This document shows, one piece after another, positions 10,621-23,959 of a DNA stretch of 64,000 nucleotides. The stretch lies in the NCBI GenBank assembly GCA_944989445.1, contig CALYLW010000996.1, positions 112,001 through 176,000 of the forward strand, given 5' to 3'. The notes under the pieces were generated by a model. That model saw only the letters and a list, made by a program, of their open reading frames with translations, ran no database searches and was not told where the DNA came from. Within the stretch, counting starts at the first letter, position 1, and the number at the start of each line of letters is the position of its first letter. The translations under genes were made by a program, and so were the position numbers. Origin of the DNA: Ampullaceana balthica. Taxonomy: Eukaryota; Mollusca; Gastropoda; Lymnaeidae.

Positions 10621-12717
10621 AATACAACTATTAGTTCAAGATTAACCGTTTAAAACTACGAAACTAACCTATCACAGATCATCTTGTTGACTATTGCTTC
10701 CTACCACCGCAGTGTTCTAACACTGCCGCTTGTCGCCTATGTCAACACTCAGCCAATAGAAAAAGTCTAAATTCCTTAACGCCATTCGGTAATTATCGAT
10801 AATACTGGAATATATGAACATGAGAATTGGGTCAAATGTGCAGACACTTAGATCCTGCTTCAGGGGCGTGGAGACAATATTTGTCAACAGTGGTTTGGAG
10901 CCACACTAGTCCCAAAAGTATTGGAGCCCTGAATTGATTTAAAAAAATGTATTTTAGTTTTTATTTCTGTCATTCGCATTATTTACATCGACACCTCCAC
11001 GTGTAAACATCACCACAAACCACCACTGAGTACCATCACCCTACAACGCAACATCTTCACATCACCAACAGCACCTCAGGGTGTACCATCATACTGAAAC
11101 AACGTCGACCTGTGGTAGGGAGATGTGGCCGACCTCTCTACCTCCTGCCGGCTCCGTACCTCCCACTCTCTTCCCCCCCCCACCACCTAACCTACTCCCA
11201 CCACCTACCCTACTCCCACCCTCACCTTCCTCCTACCAAAGCGACCAACTCCGCACTCTTCGCGGAGCTATGAATGCAGAGCGCACAATGGGGTTATCGC
11301 TAACACAGTTTATAAAATTCAAATAGCTCATTATGGCTGAGAGACTTCCTTCCTCGACTCTTTGAAGGCGTCTATTTCAAGCTTTTTCCCATAGACACAA
11401 ATTGTGGGGCCTCGCTTACTACGGCGGCTCCTTTCATGGTTACTCATGTGTACAAATGTGTACACACAGCTGAGTGTTAACGGAGACCCAGGACCAACGA
11501 CAAATCTCTCCCCGACCCCACAACAACAAGAGATTTCCCTCCTCCCCCCCCCACACCACGCTTCTTAAAAACAGTTTTTTGTGCGCATTTTTATAAACCA
11601 GTTGTTGTAGCCACCATGGAGTTTGGATATTTTCTTGCATCCGTTTACTCCAAGGTCAAAGGTTAAAGTACAATGAAGTTCAATAAGTGAGATTTAGAGA
11701 ATTATCTTTCATTGTCAATACAGGACGCCTTAAAGCGATACATTCCCTTTAGATATGTCCAAAGGTCATGTCTATAGACAAATGAGAGATACTTAACTGC
11801 TGCATATTCCAATCCAACATTGAATCTACGGATATCCAACATTGAATCTACGGATATCCAACAATCTGTTGAAACATTTAGGAGCTATCAGCAAGTCGCC
11901 CCAAGTGATATCGTGTCTGCTCAGCTCACGTCAATATGATCACTACAGCAACAGATACATATATTATTACTACAGCAACAGTTACATATAGTATCACTAG
12001 AGCAACAGTTACACGCAAAAGGCATCGTGTTTATATGCGCAGTGAGTTTATAGATGTAACGCAGCGTATCCTTATTTATGCAATTTCAAGTTAACTTGTA
12101 TGTAATTACTAGCAAAATTGTATACAATGTTAAAGAAATGTTTGTGTAATGGCGATGAAATTAGTATAAAATGTCAAAAAACATTTAAATGTAATTCCCA
12201 TCAAATATCAAACGTGTATGCAATATTAATGAAACTTGTATGTTATGTCAAGGAAAGATGTATGTAATATTAATGAAACGTGTATATTATTTCAAGTAAA
12301 CGTGTTATGTAATTCCAAGCTTGACACCCCCACTGCATATGTTCGATCAAATATATCAATATTTTCATTTCTTTGGTCCCCGTTTGACATAGTTTCGTAT
12401 TTAATCGCCGGGACGAATGGTTGTAGGCAAACATCACGTCACAACATTCATTGGCAACGTATGGGCGGGGCATGGGTCGTTGAGTGACGTAGTAGATCAA
12501 TATTAGGTCAGATTGTTCCCCCCCCCCACCTCGCAGTGTTGTTCAAATGGCCAGGGAGGGAGGGACAAGTATCGTAAGGTGTATAGTAAACAAGACCAAA
12601 TTACTGAAAAATTCTTATTTCAGACCATACTGAAAGACATGTCATTTAGACTTTAGAATATGCTGATCCTCTACACCAAAAATTAAATTCAGACTAGTTC
12701 TTTCAATATACATTACA
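10621..12717. other. AT-rich stretch without a supported gene
   Basis: Nothing here resembles a known family. There are pyrimidine-rich patches (11160-11235, a C-rich run near 11545), a 20-bp duplication near 11816-11857, three related GCAACAG/TACAT units at about 11940-12015, and degenerate TGTATGTAAT-type repeats at about 12060-12320. Open frames of 66-83 codons have no recognisable features. Confidence 0.55.
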
Positions 12718-12861
12718 ACGCCCAGTTAGAGAGGAGTGTAAACAAGTAACCACGCCCCGTTAGAAGGGGGTGTAGACAAGTAACCACGCCCCGCTAGATA
12801 GGGGTGTAAACAAATAACCACGCCCAGTTAGAAAGGGGTTTAGACAAACTACCACGCCCCC
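12718..12861. repeat. About 34-bp repeat, four copies
   Basis: Units contain CCACGCCC, GTTAGA, a GGGGTGTA block and ACAAGTAA, with point differences. Confidence 0.85.
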
Positions 12862-14420
12862 TGTGAGAGGGATGTCTAACGCAACATTAGAGAGAAACAT
12901 CAAAAGTGAAACCATTTTGTTTTTTAGATTAAAAGTTTGGCCAAACCTGACCTCGGGTCAGTTAAAGATGCTGTCAGTAGAGACACTTCTACTCCCCTGA
13001 CCCCCCACCACTACATAAAACACTTTGTCTTAGCCACACGGCAACATGTCTGGCACTAAACTACTCTGATCAACTAATTACAGACGATAATTCAGGTGCT
13101 TAAATCACGCGAGATAAGGTGAAGACGTAAATATGTTTGATCCAAACCTTGGTAAACCGTTCAAACAAAGCAATTCCCTATCAGAGGCACGATTCCACGG
13201 GACAAAAAACTCAAACGTCCAAATATCATTTATATCAGACGGGCGTTTTTTTTATCACGGTCGTGTGGAGGCGCCCTGTATTGTCAAAACCAACGCCCGT
13301 ACCGCCATACCTCGGGCGCCAAGCAGAACGGCCCTATCTCTCCACGCATTCTACGACAGCGGTTCTTAAAATTTTATACGCGCACAGCGTTCTTTACAGA
13401 TGTAACAAGCAACACAATTCCTGGCTTTAGAACTGGTCATTTAGATACAATTAATGTTGGCTCATATGTGGATTAATTTCATAACATTTTTGACCATATC
13501 ATTTCTGATCATATCAATCAAACATCAAGTGATCCGAATATCATACAGATAATCGAAATATCCTAAAATATTTTTCACAGCTATATAAGTGACTGAACTA
13601 GATAATTTTAACCCGTATATGGGATATGTTATATCCGTCAAAAGATTATCCAGTCCTTATTGCCATCATACAGATATATTCTATGTGATGACTTATGACG
13701 TTGAGACATCTCCCCTAAATAAGTTGGTAGTTAGTGCGACAGTAACATAAATACATCTTTTTTTTAAATTTAAAAACACGTAACACTGACTAAACATTAA
13801 TAGGAACAATCCTACACTATTTATTCTCTTTGTTATTATCACACAATTCGTTTCTGCATCTTGTATTTTATTTTAAAGTTTTATCGCAGTCGCAGTCCTA
13901 TCACAATATATTTCTTTCTTCGGGGACATGGTCACCAAATTTGAGCACCGCCGTATCGAAGCTGGGAAATAAATGAACTTCACAGCATGTCATTTGTTAA
14001 CGCCGAGGTATGAGTGTGTGTGTGTGTGGGTGTGTGAGATGAGATATAGACTGTCCCCACGCTGTCATATCTCCCCCCCCCTTTTCCCCCCACTTCCACT
14101 TCTCAACAAACCACCCTCGTTCTTTCGCCTCGATAGCTACCACTTCACGTTCCTCAACTCGTCGGCAAATAAACCAAATTATAAATTCTCCGCAAATAAA
14201 ACCGTTTACTTTTATAAATGCGACCTCTCGGTACTTAAGAGTGAATCGTTGTGTGTGGATGTCCCGGGGGAGGGGGGGTGATTTTGTTAAGACGTTTATT
14301 CTAAAAAAAAGCCCTCACAGAGCTCCTCGAAGAGTTTAGTTGAGTGGCTCCAGAACTCGTGGTTAGCTCATTAAAGCAGTGTCGTCTGTGGTGATTAGAA
14401 CCGGCCATGCAACTGTTGAA
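12862..14420. other. AT-rich stretch without a supported gene
   Basis: Contains a GT microsatellite near 14012-14035 and a C-run near 14070. Open frames of 78-102 codons at 13133-14281 carry no recognisable domain. Confidence 0.5.
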
Positions 14421-14504
14421 ACTTCAGTGATCAACATGTCAATGACACTTTACAGGAACAACACTTCAGTGATCAACATGTCAATGACACTTTACATGAA
14501 CAAC
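14421..14504. repeat. 42-bp direct duplication
   Basis: Two adjacent copies begin ACTTCAGTGATCAACATGTC and differ at one base (CAGG against CATG). Confidence 0.95.
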
Positions 14505-15160
14505 ACTCGCGAGGGGGGAGGGGCGGGGAATTTGATGACGCTGGGAGTGACAAGGGCAGACAACCACACACGTCTTACATCGTCATTGCTGAGGACTGTT
14601 TGCTGTTACCGGTAAGGACAAAATCGTTTTGGGGGTGAAGGGGGAAGGTGTGGAGGTAGTCAGGTGACAATGGCGGGAAATGGAAATCAAGACAGGAAGT
14701 GACGATACAATTGTTAACACAGCAAATTGAATCGCGGCAGTAAAAAAGGGAATTGACATTTTAATAATATTTTTTCAACAACTCTCTTATATGTGGCCCA
14801 ATGGCATGCTGCAAAATGATATCCTACACAATCTTACCTTGCGTCATTGTCAAGGGCCTGTTATTATAAACACTGGCAAACAATATGATTTCAAGATCTT
14901 TTCAATTATTTTTAGAGACGTAAAAGCTGGCTATGTTGGGGGGTGGGGGTGGCGCTAACCTGTTTCTGGAACCAGGCCGCTAAGAAATTATTTGTACAAA
15001 ATATTGCGCTTTATTTGTACGGTACGGGGGCATCTAAAGTTACAGTGGAATCAACAGACCTCATGTTTCGAACAGACTTATCGGATACAAAACGATCTCC
15101 TTTGCATGGCGACATGAAGACGACCTGTTTAAATTCAAATGACCTATTTTATATATTTGA
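14505..15160. other. Stretch without a supported gene
   Basis: Nothing recognisable. The 85-codon open frame at 14943 runs into the next repeat and has no family signature. Confidence 0.5.
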
Positions 15161-15320
15161 TGTCATCATTAACTACCAACTTACCATTGTCACAATGTGA
15201 TGTCATCATTAGCTAACAGCTTACTATTGTCACAATGTGATGTCATCCAAAGCTAACAGCTTACCATTATCACAATGTGATGTCATCATTAGCTAACAGC
15301 TTACCATTGTCACAATGTGA
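15161..15320. repeat. 40-bp minisatellite, four copies
   Basis: Units start TGTCATCATTAGCTAACAGC and end CACAATGTGA, at 15161, 15201, 15241 and 15281. Confidence 0.95.
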
Positions 15321-16491
15321 TGGTTCATTATTTATCAGAGCCCTGTGGCAGGCTGTCATGATGTATAGCTAGATTTGTATATTATAAGACATCCAACTAA
15401 TTTCCTTTGTCGTGGACCGCTTTAAACGTGTTCTACTCTGCTATTTATAAGGAATATTCACCAACATTTAAATAATGCTTAAAATCGGATGTGTTCAATA
15501 AATTTAATTAAATCGGAGATTTAAATATGGTAATGAGAAATCAGGCCACTAACAAAAAATGGGGAAATAAATGTTTGAATCAAAACAGCCACGGATGAAA
15601 TCAAATCATCTGCCGTGTACGAACACCGTAATACAACCTAACGACAGCGAACAGCTTAAGGCGTCTTGTGTATTGTTTGCCGTTGTCTTTGGCTTAAGTT
15701 ATCTCATGTGTTTGCCATACATCTCAGCAAACGCTGGTCGCAGTCGGGGTCGTTGTGTCACAACCGACTGACTTATCCTCTGACTTATCCGCTGATAATC
15801 TTCTGACTTGAAGATAAACGTTTTAAACTTAAGTATTTTTCTTAGAGTAAAAAAACCAAAAAACAAAACAAAAACCGCTGTATGTAACACGGATCGAATT
15901 AAGTCTTTGTTTATTTGGCTAGACACGGTTTAAGAGCAACGCTTATTAGATCAGACACAGTATGAAAGTCACGCTTATTGGGGCAGATACGGTATAAGAG
16001 TCACGTCAACCAGGTGATATTTATAATACAATTTATCTCTTCATTGTCTTTTTTTTTAAACCTAATTATTGATGAAGTCAAGATGTTAGGAATGGCTACA
16101 AATGTAACAATGATATGCATTAGTCTAGTCACAAGGCAGTTTTCCATATTGACTGCCAAGATCATTAAAACCACCTAACTCTGCGTCGTGAGTCCCCACC
16201 CCCATCTCCTCTGCCCCCCCCCTCTTTTTTCACCCAGGCAATACGTACAAGAGTCGTATGGATTTGATTATTAATAAAAACAAATATCTGCCTCTTCATA
16301 CGCTTTTATATTGGTTTCAAAGCGTCTATTAGTCTTAGTAAAATTCTTGATATTTTATTAACTATTGAAGCCATATATGCTTCCTTTACAACTATTTATT
16401 TATCTTTATCTTTTCTTCTTCGGCACTCAAATATTTATAATCCATCAACCGCCAGGATTTATAAACCATCCACAATCCAAACTCAACATTA
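15321..16491. other. AT-rich stretch without a supported gene
   Basis: Open frames of 66-75 codons are within what AT-rich noncoding DNA gives by chance. Two similar blocks (AGACACGGTTTAAGAG and AGATACGGTATAAGAG, about 15921-16005) hint at a faint repeat. Confidence 0.5.
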
Positions 16492-16625
16492 CACCAATTG
16501 ACAATCCTATCCAAACATTATATATATACATTTGACAATCCTATCACAACATTATATACATTTGACAATCCTATCACAACATTATATACATTTGACAATC
16601 CTGTCACAGCATTCAATCCTTCGAA
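16492..16625. repeat. About 30-bp minisatellite, roughly four units
   Basis: Units contain TTTGACAATCCTATCACAAC and ATTATATACA; the outer units are degraded. Confidence 0.85.
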
Positions 16626-16674
16626 AATCCTATTCCACTTATACTCTTTATAGCCTATCCCAAACTATAAATTG

Positions 16675-16942
16675 AAAATTCTATCGCACACTATACCATT
16701 GACAGTTTATCCCACACTATACCATTGACAGTACTATCCCACACTGTACCATTGACAGTTCTATACCACACTTAACCATTGACAGTTCTGTTACTCACTA
16801 TACTATTGACAGTTTATCCCACACTGTACCATTGACAGTTTATCCCACACTGTACCATTGACAGTTTATCCCACACTGTACCATTGACAGTTTATCACAC
16901 ACTGTACCATTGACAGTTTATCCCACACTATACCCATTCACA
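16675..16942. repeat. 26-bp minisatellite, about ten units
   Basis: Units contain TATCCCACACTGTACC and ATTGACAGTT. The central units are the most uniform, and the shared TTGACA core suggests kinship with the preceding array. Confidence 0.9.
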
Positions 16943-17670
16943 ATTTGGTTAAGGCCTGGGGTCCTTACAGTAAAGTTCTCTTAAATTATTTCTTCTCTAC
17001 CCTTACCTTACCTTACCGCCCCCCACCTGAACCTTTATCTGTACACCCTCTTATCCCCACCCCCTACAAGTCTCTAGTGGCCACCGTGGGACCTCTTTAA
17101 AGTACTTCACAGTCCCTGTAAAGGTTCATGTTATTTTGTTGTTGCTGTTTTTTCCCCGGAGATAAGACTCACATAACCGCCCTTGCCATCCCTCACTTTT
17201 ACACCAACATTAAACACAAGAAATAAAGGTAGAGATAATTTGCTACACATTTAAAAGAAATCTATCGCGTCTGTTTCTCGGCATATTTTATTCCTGTTAT
17301 TACCTACCCTGCAGTCAAATTATGAATGACGTCATCAAACATGCGGCGATAAAGCCTCAAACCCATGCCTACTCATATCGCGGTCACTAATTTCCTTTCT
17401 AGATTGCAGCCCCGCTCCTTCTTGTACTTTACAAATTATAGTAATTATAATAGCTCATGTAAATAGTTCAATGGCGCCTTTGGTCTGTTCAATCTTGTCC
17501 CTAGACAGCAACGGTTTATAAGCGATGATGGATGGATGAGTTGGATGGTCCAAATTGGGTCAAATTTCTTCATCCTCAGTCCAAGTCATAATGACTGATG
17601 TTGTGAGTGGCTTATTTAGGCATCTATAATCAAAGCGGTTTATTGTTGTCAACGGATTGAACCTTTCATT
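16943..17670. other. Stretch without a supported gene
   Basis: Contains a short CTTAC repeat at about 17000. No coding signal. Confidence 0.5.
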
Positions 17671-17855
17671 GAGACTACTCGGTTGTAAGGGTCACTGCGA
17701 GTACTCGGTTGTAAGGGTCACTGCGAGTACTCGGTTGTAAGGGTCACTGCGAGTACTCGGTTGTAAGGGTCACTGCGAGTACTCGGTTGTAAGGGTCACT
17801 GCGAGTACTCGGTTGTAAGGGTCACTGCGAGTACTCGGTTGTAAGGGTCTTTGCA
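17671..17855. repeat. 26-bp minisatellite, seven units
   Basis: Near-identical units start GAGTACTCGGTTGTAAGGGT and end CACTGC. Confidence 0.97.
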
Positions 17856-19035
17856 TTATTTAAGTTCAAATGAAATTATTTTAAAGTATGCAATTGTAAG
17901 CATGGATAAGATGCATTGCAACCTTTTACACACACAAAATTAATTTTAAAAATATATATATATATAAATCCCTTGAGGCTTTAAAATGAGTCGCATTGGC
18001 AAAGTGGTCTAGAATGCAATAAAATGTGTAATGAAATGGCAATGCGGTGCACAAATGTAGGGTGCTTTCAAAACTTTGGGTGGGTGCGGGGTTAGATTAA
18101 TATCAAGAGCTCTGCTGTAGATTTAACTTAAGGACAAATTCCCTTTTATAAAGATATATCCGTATTCAGGACAAGGCCATACGGACACCTTTTTGGAAAA
18201 CACCAGGATGACATAAAAGGGCGTACTCAATGGCACCCCACATGCAGAGGCGCAGACTGTCTGATTTATGTCAATTGTCAAAATTAAGCCATTGTCTCTC
18301 TGTGTTGTCACTTTTATTTGGTATACAACACTGTCTGAACGGCTCAAATAAAATTTGACGGCGTGAACCAAGACATGTTAACACCACAAGACATGTTAAC
18401 ACTAGACCCCCGGCCTGAAATAAGATAACAATGGCGGTAAAGTGTAGGAACCATCTCCTGCAGGACGTGATGGGTCCTGACAGATTGTGATGGCTTTGTT
18501 TGACGTTAGAGCAAGTCCCAAACAGGAGACTGTCAGTGAATGGCAAACTTCATTTTAACTGGGGGAAATTTCATGGGTTTGTTTTTTTTCTTCGTTTTTT
18601 TTCCCAAACAAAACTTTGTTTTTATTAAAAATGGTGCGAAATTGTGTGTGTGGTTACCTTGACAACAGGGGGAATAACTAAGTATGTACATTACAGTAGT
18701 TTTGCCTAGGATAATGATGATACAGGGTAAGAAAACGGACATAAAATTAACATTTTGATATAGCTACAAGATCTTTTATACATGCAGACTACGTTAAAAA
18801 TTGAATAAACGAAGCAAGGTCTAAATTTAGACATTCCTCAGAACTGAAATATATTAAATTAAGCGACGTTCTTATTAAAAATGCCTTTAGGATAAACGCT
18901 TAAGGATTTAAAATAACAAAAATAAAAAATATTTTGAAGGGAAACAAAAAAGGAAATCTCAGAATTCAGCCTTAAAAAAAGAAAAAGGAAAAAAAAACAA
19001 TGAAGATATTAAAATCAAGATACCAAAATTCAAGA
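17856..19035. other. AT-rich stretch without a supported gene
   Basis: Contains a short TA microsatellite near 17952 and purine-rich patches near 18960-19000. Minus-strand frames of 69-91 codons overlap one another and show no domain. Confidence 0.5.
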
Positions 19036-19365
19036 TCTTTTTATAGGTTGATCTTGTTTAAGCCGTGATCTCGGTTTTGACTTGATCTTGTTTATGACGT
19101 CATCTTGGTTTTGACTTGAACTTGTTTATGGCGTAATCTTGATTATGACATAATTATGTTTATGACGCGATCTTGGTCATGACATGATTATGTTTATGAC
19201 GCGATCTTGTTTATGGCGTAATCTTGGTTATGACATAATTATGTTTATGACGCGATCTTGGTCATGACATGATTATGTTTATGACGCGATCTTGTTTATG
19301 GCGTAATCTTGGTTATGACATGATTATGTTTATTGCGTGATCTTGGTTACGACATGATCGTGTGT
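19036..19365. repeat. Degenerate repeat of GATCTTG/TTATGACG modules
   Basis: Modules of about 17 bp (GATCTTGNTTATGACG-like and ATTATGTTTATGACGC) alternate. A larger block of about 84 bp is repeated, seen at about 19168 and 19252. Confidence 0.8.
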
Positions 19366-20618
19366 CCTGACGACGACTAGCATGAATCAGCTTATCAGGT
19401 TATCACGAGTGGTCTCTCTTGGGCTTGTTATCGTCATCTTCTCCTGCGTCAGACATCAAAGGGACGTTATAAATGATGGGCCATCTTGTCAGTTCTGCGT
19501 CATCCTTGCCTTACGGGCCCTAGCGGAACCCATGGTTGGATTAGCCACGTGATTACCGTATTACAAACAATGGCGACCTAGTTGTTGGCAAAGCTCTCCT
19601 CTGAATAGTTTAGAAAAACACTTGCCGGTCATTTTTATCGACAGTGACTTTTTGAGTACATCAATAAAAATGTGAGAACCATTGCCTATATTTGCTTTCA
19701 AAAAAACTTTTTTTTTATCGTATTAAACTATATATTTTTTAAAAATATTTTTTTAAGAACAAGAATTTCCAATATGTCACTGCTTAGCTGTTTCTAATTC
19801 TGTGTTCGAGGGCTAAAGGTGGGACACCGTAGGTATGTCAAGGGCAATCGAATTTAAATGGCCAGACATAGACAGGGTCAAACACCTTGTCGTCTCCCTG
19901 TTCACAGCGGGATTTCAGAGATGCTCCAATAAGCTGGACATAATGTCGTATAATCTCCCCCTTTGGGCATCTTAATATAGACACTTTCTTTTCTTTGACA
20001 GATGGGGTGTGTGTGTGTTTGGGGGAGGGGGGTGGAGAGTTTAACATTTTGGGTTTCGTGATTATGAAGAAAACTTATAAATAACTTTATTGCGTGATTG
20101 TATTTAAATTAGAAAGAACTCTCAGCTTTGATATTTTTCAACTCTTTTTTTTTGTCTACGATTCCTATCACAACGTAGCAAACAAAAGAATTTATTAAAT
20201 AAATTTCTCTCTATAGCTGCTATATGCATAGCCTAAATATTTTTGTCTAGGGGAATGGTTAAAAAGTCAGTCAAATCTGCTGTGAAATGATTGGTTCTTG
20301 TATAAGTAACAGCCATGGTATGACTATAATGTTAGATGTAAAAAGCTTTACGATTGGCCAGCTTCAGTTTAACCTCTGTAACACATTACTACGGGTTAGC
20401 GTCCATGACAACAGCTCTTCTAAATAGTGATGATCTTTAGTGTTGTGTCCTTGATGTTCATCTGAACCCAGGGGCGGAGATTTGATGAAGAAATAACAAA
20501 CAGTTCGATATTTTGTGTGTTGTTTTTAATAAAGAAGGTAGAGCAAATCTCGATTGGTATAAAATAATTCGATTTTACGTAGTTCTATTTAAAAGGTAGT
20601 TTTCGTAGTATGAGAGCA
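19366..20618. other. AT-rich stretch without a supported gene
   Basis: No recognisable coding or RNA feature. A GT/G-rich patch lies near 20005-20040. Confidence 0.5.
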
Positions 20619-21096
20619 TGTATAGCAAATTTAGCTCTAGTTTGGTATTGATATTATAATATGAATAGCAAATTTAGCTTAGTTTTGTATTGATATTATA
20701 ATATGAATAGCAAATTTAGCTTAGTTTTGTATTGATATTATAATATGAATAGCAAATTTAGCTTAGTTTTGTATTGATATTATAATATGAATAGCAAATT
20801 TAGCTCTAGTTTTGTATTGATATTATAATATGAATAGCAAATTTAGCTCTAGTTTTGTATTGATATTATAATATGAATAGCAAATTTAGCTCTAGTTTTG
20901 TATTGATATTATAATATGAATAGCAAATTTAGCTCTAGTTTTGTATTGATATTATAATATGAATAGCAAATTTAGCTCTAGTTTTGTATTGATATTATAA
21001 TATGAATAGCAAATTTAGCTCTAGTTTTGTATTGATATTATAATATGAATAGCAAAATTTAGCTCTAGTTTTGTATTGATATTATAATATGAATAG
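20619..21096. repeat. 41/43-bp minisatellite, about twelve units
   Basis: Units contain ATAGCAAATTTAGC, (TC)TAGTTTTGTATTG and ATATTATAATATGA. Units near the start lack the TC dinucleotide (TTTAGCTTAG) and are 41 bp; later units keep TTTAGCTCTAG and are 43 bp. Confidence 0.95.
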
Positions 21097-21148
21097 CAAA
21101 ATTAATGGACACGCATCATGAGAAATTCAAGGTAAATGGGCATGTGGA

Positions 21149-22533
21149 AAATATAACAAGGAACAGCTTCATCTTCAAAATATAACAAGGAACAGCTTCA
21201 TCTTCAAAATATAACAACGAACAGCTTCATCTTCAAAATATAACAAGGAACAGCTTCATCTTCAAAATATAACAAGGAACAGCTTCATCTTCAAAATATA
21301 ACAACGAACAGCTTCATCTTCAAAATATAACAAGGAACAGCTTCATCTTCAAAATATAACAAGGAACAGCTTCATCTTCAAAATATAACAACGAACAGCT
21401 TCATCTTCAAAATATAACAAGCAACAGCTTCATCTTCAAAATATAACAAGCAACAGCTTCATCTTCAAAATATAACAACGAACAGCTTCATCTTCAAAAT
21501 ATAACAACGAACAGCTTCATCTTCAAAATATAACAAGGAACAGCTTCATCTTCAAAATATAACAAGGAACAGCTTCATCTTCAAAATATAACAAGGAACA
21601 GCTTCATCTTCAAAATATAACAAGGAACAGCTTCATCTTCAAAATATAACAAGGAACAGCTTCATCTTCAAAATATAACAACGAACAGCTTCATCTTCAA
21701 AATATAACAAGGAACAGCTTCATCTTCAAAATATAACAAGGAACAGCTTCATCTTCAAAATATAACAACGAACAGCTTCATCTTCAAAATATAACAAGCA
21801 ACAGCTTCATCTTCAAAATATAACAAGCAACAGCTTCATCTTCAAAATATAACAACGAACAGCTTCATCTTCAAAATATAACAACGAACAGCTTCATCTT
21901 CAAAATATAACAAGGAACAGCTTCATCTTCAAAATATAACAAGGAACAGCTTCATCTTCAAAATATAACAACGAACAGCTTCATCTTCAAAATATAACAA
22001 GGAACAGCTTCATCTTCAAAATATAACAAGGAACAGCTTCATTTTCAAAATATAACAACGAACAGCTTCATCTTCAAAATATAACAAGGAACAGCTTCAT
22101 CTTCAAAATATAACAAGGAACAGCTTCATCTTCAAAATATAACAAGGAACAGCTTCATCTTCAAAATATAACAAGGAACAGCTTCATCTTCAAAATATAA
22201 CAAGGAACAGCTTCATCTTCAAAATATAACAAGGAACAGCTTCATCTTCAAAATATAACAAGGAACAGCTTCATCTTCAAAATATAACAACGAACAGCTT
22301 CATCTTCAAAATATAACAAGGAACAGCTTCATCTTCAAAATATAACAAGGAACAGCTTCATCTTCAAAATATAACAAGGAACAGCTTCATCTTCAAAATA
22401 TAACAACGAACAGCTTCATCTTCAAAATATAACAAGGAACAGCTTCATCTTCAAAATGTAACAAGGAACAGCTTCATCTTCAAAATATAACAAGGAACAG
22501 CTTCATCTTCAAAATATAACAAGGAACAGCGTC
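21149..22533. repeat. 29-bp minisatellite, about 48 units
   Basis: Units read AAAATATAACAA, then GG, CG or GC, then AACAGCTTCATCTTC. The two variable bases allow unit types to be followed. The run GG-GG-CG-GC-GC-CG-CG-GG-GG occurs twice, 377 bp (13 units) apart, showing an internal block duplication. Confidence 0.97.
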
Positions 22534-23052
22534 ATCTCCCAGATCAAGATCTGAATTCTTCAACGTATTGTCGTCCCCCACGCGGATTCTAATACCGTGA
22601 CGTTACAGACCAGTCCCTACCCAAGCGACCCCCCTTACGCCACGTCGTCTGCGTGCGCCGTATCTGTTAGGACGTCTATTAAGTCGGAGTATGTCACGCG
22701 TGCAGTCTGTCTGTTATTCCGGCGTTATCTCAGTGCACTAAGAATGGCGATCTTTCCTTTCATCTACATGATACCTCCGTTCTGCACGGATATTCCCGTT
22801 GGCCCATTACACGCCTATTACAGATGGGTAATCCGCGCGTTGTTCTCCTGGCAGACGCCAGTGAGACAGGATTTGCCGCCGTAATGGGACTTGGGAAGTG
22901 TGGGCGAGGATGAACAGGTTTCCGTTGTGTTAGGACGATGTAGACGTACACTGGTCCCGTGTTTACATTCACCGCCTTGACAAACTCGTGGTGACGTCAC
23001 ACAGCACTAAGCCGCACAGACAGGTAGGAGTCACATGTGAAACGAAAAAAGA
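22534..23052. other. Less AT-rich stretch, no supported gene
   Basis: Rather rich in CpG compared with its surroundings. Overlapping open frames on both strands (95, 70 and 60 codons) show no recognised motif. I cannot exclude a diverged exon. Confidence 0.4.
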
Positions 23053-23485
23053 AGTTGGGGACCTATTGGTCGTAGTTGGGGACCTATTGGTCGTAGTTGG
23101 GGACCTATTGGTTGTAGTTGGGGACCTATTGGTCGTAGTTGGGGACCTATTGGTCGTAGTTGGGGACCTATTGGTCGTAGTTGGGGACCTATTGGTCGTA
23201 GTTGGGGACCTATTGGTCGTAGTTGGGGACCTATTGGTCGTAGTTGGGGACCTATTGGTCGTAGTTGGGGACCTATTGGTCGTAGTTGGGGACCTATTGG
23301 TTGTAGTTGGGGACCTATTGGTTGTAGTTGGGGACCTATTGGTCGTAGTGGGGACCTATGGGCTGTACTTGGAACCTATTGGTCGTAGTTGGGGACCTAT
23401 TGGTTGTAGTTGGGGACCTATAGGTTGTAGTTGGGGACCTTTTGGTATAGTTGGGGACTTATTGATCGTAGTTTGGGGACCTATT
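23053..23485. repeat. 21-bp minisatellite, about 20 units
   Basis: Units start GTTGGGGACCTATTGG and end TCGTA or TTGTA. The 21-bp length keeps a frame open (VGDLLVV repeated) from 22988 to 23539. The terminal units are degraded, which shifts the frame's composition. I treat the frame as a repeat artefact. Confidence 0.97.
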
Positions 23486-23958
23486 GCAATTATTTCTGTA
23501 TGCAAGTGCAAGGAGAAGTTTTTGTTTTACAGCCTGTAGACGTGAAATTGAGAATTCCACATTTTCACTCTACGTTTGAGAGGTTAAATGGTTTCTTAAA
23601 GGCCTTGTAATACCGTGGTGAGAATCTATTAATAGAAATATTCCACATATTTATTGGGACACATTTCATTATGATAATTATCATATATCCGGGTATTCTG
23701 TGTGAACATAACAGATCCCTGTTGATCTTTGTTAATCATATTTGAGATGGCCCAAATGACGAGGCTGAGACAAAGATTGGTTTACAAATTTATTATTGCT
23801 TTTACAAAATCAATAATAAATGCAATCTCACTTCTATGTCTATGCTGAAAACAATTGCTTTACGAAAACATTGTCTAAAAATAGCAACATTACGTAATGA
23901 GAGATGACGTTATCCGGCCTGAGAATTGACAAACAATGCTTTCTGCCAATCACGGCCA
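23486..23958. other. AT-rich stretch with an old dispersed repeat
   Basis: No gene seen. 23838-23925 matches the repeat fragment at 1269-1345. Confidence 0.5.
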
Positions 23959-23959
23959 A

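Noticed and set aside
17993..18070. tRNA-like A-box string TGGCAAAGTGG
   Set aside because: No B-box GGTTCGANTCC at a suitable distance and no cloverleaf can be drawn.
22988..23539. 183-codon frame with VGDLLVV repeats
   Set aside because: A 21-bp array divisible by three stays open trivially; non-repeat ends show no domain.
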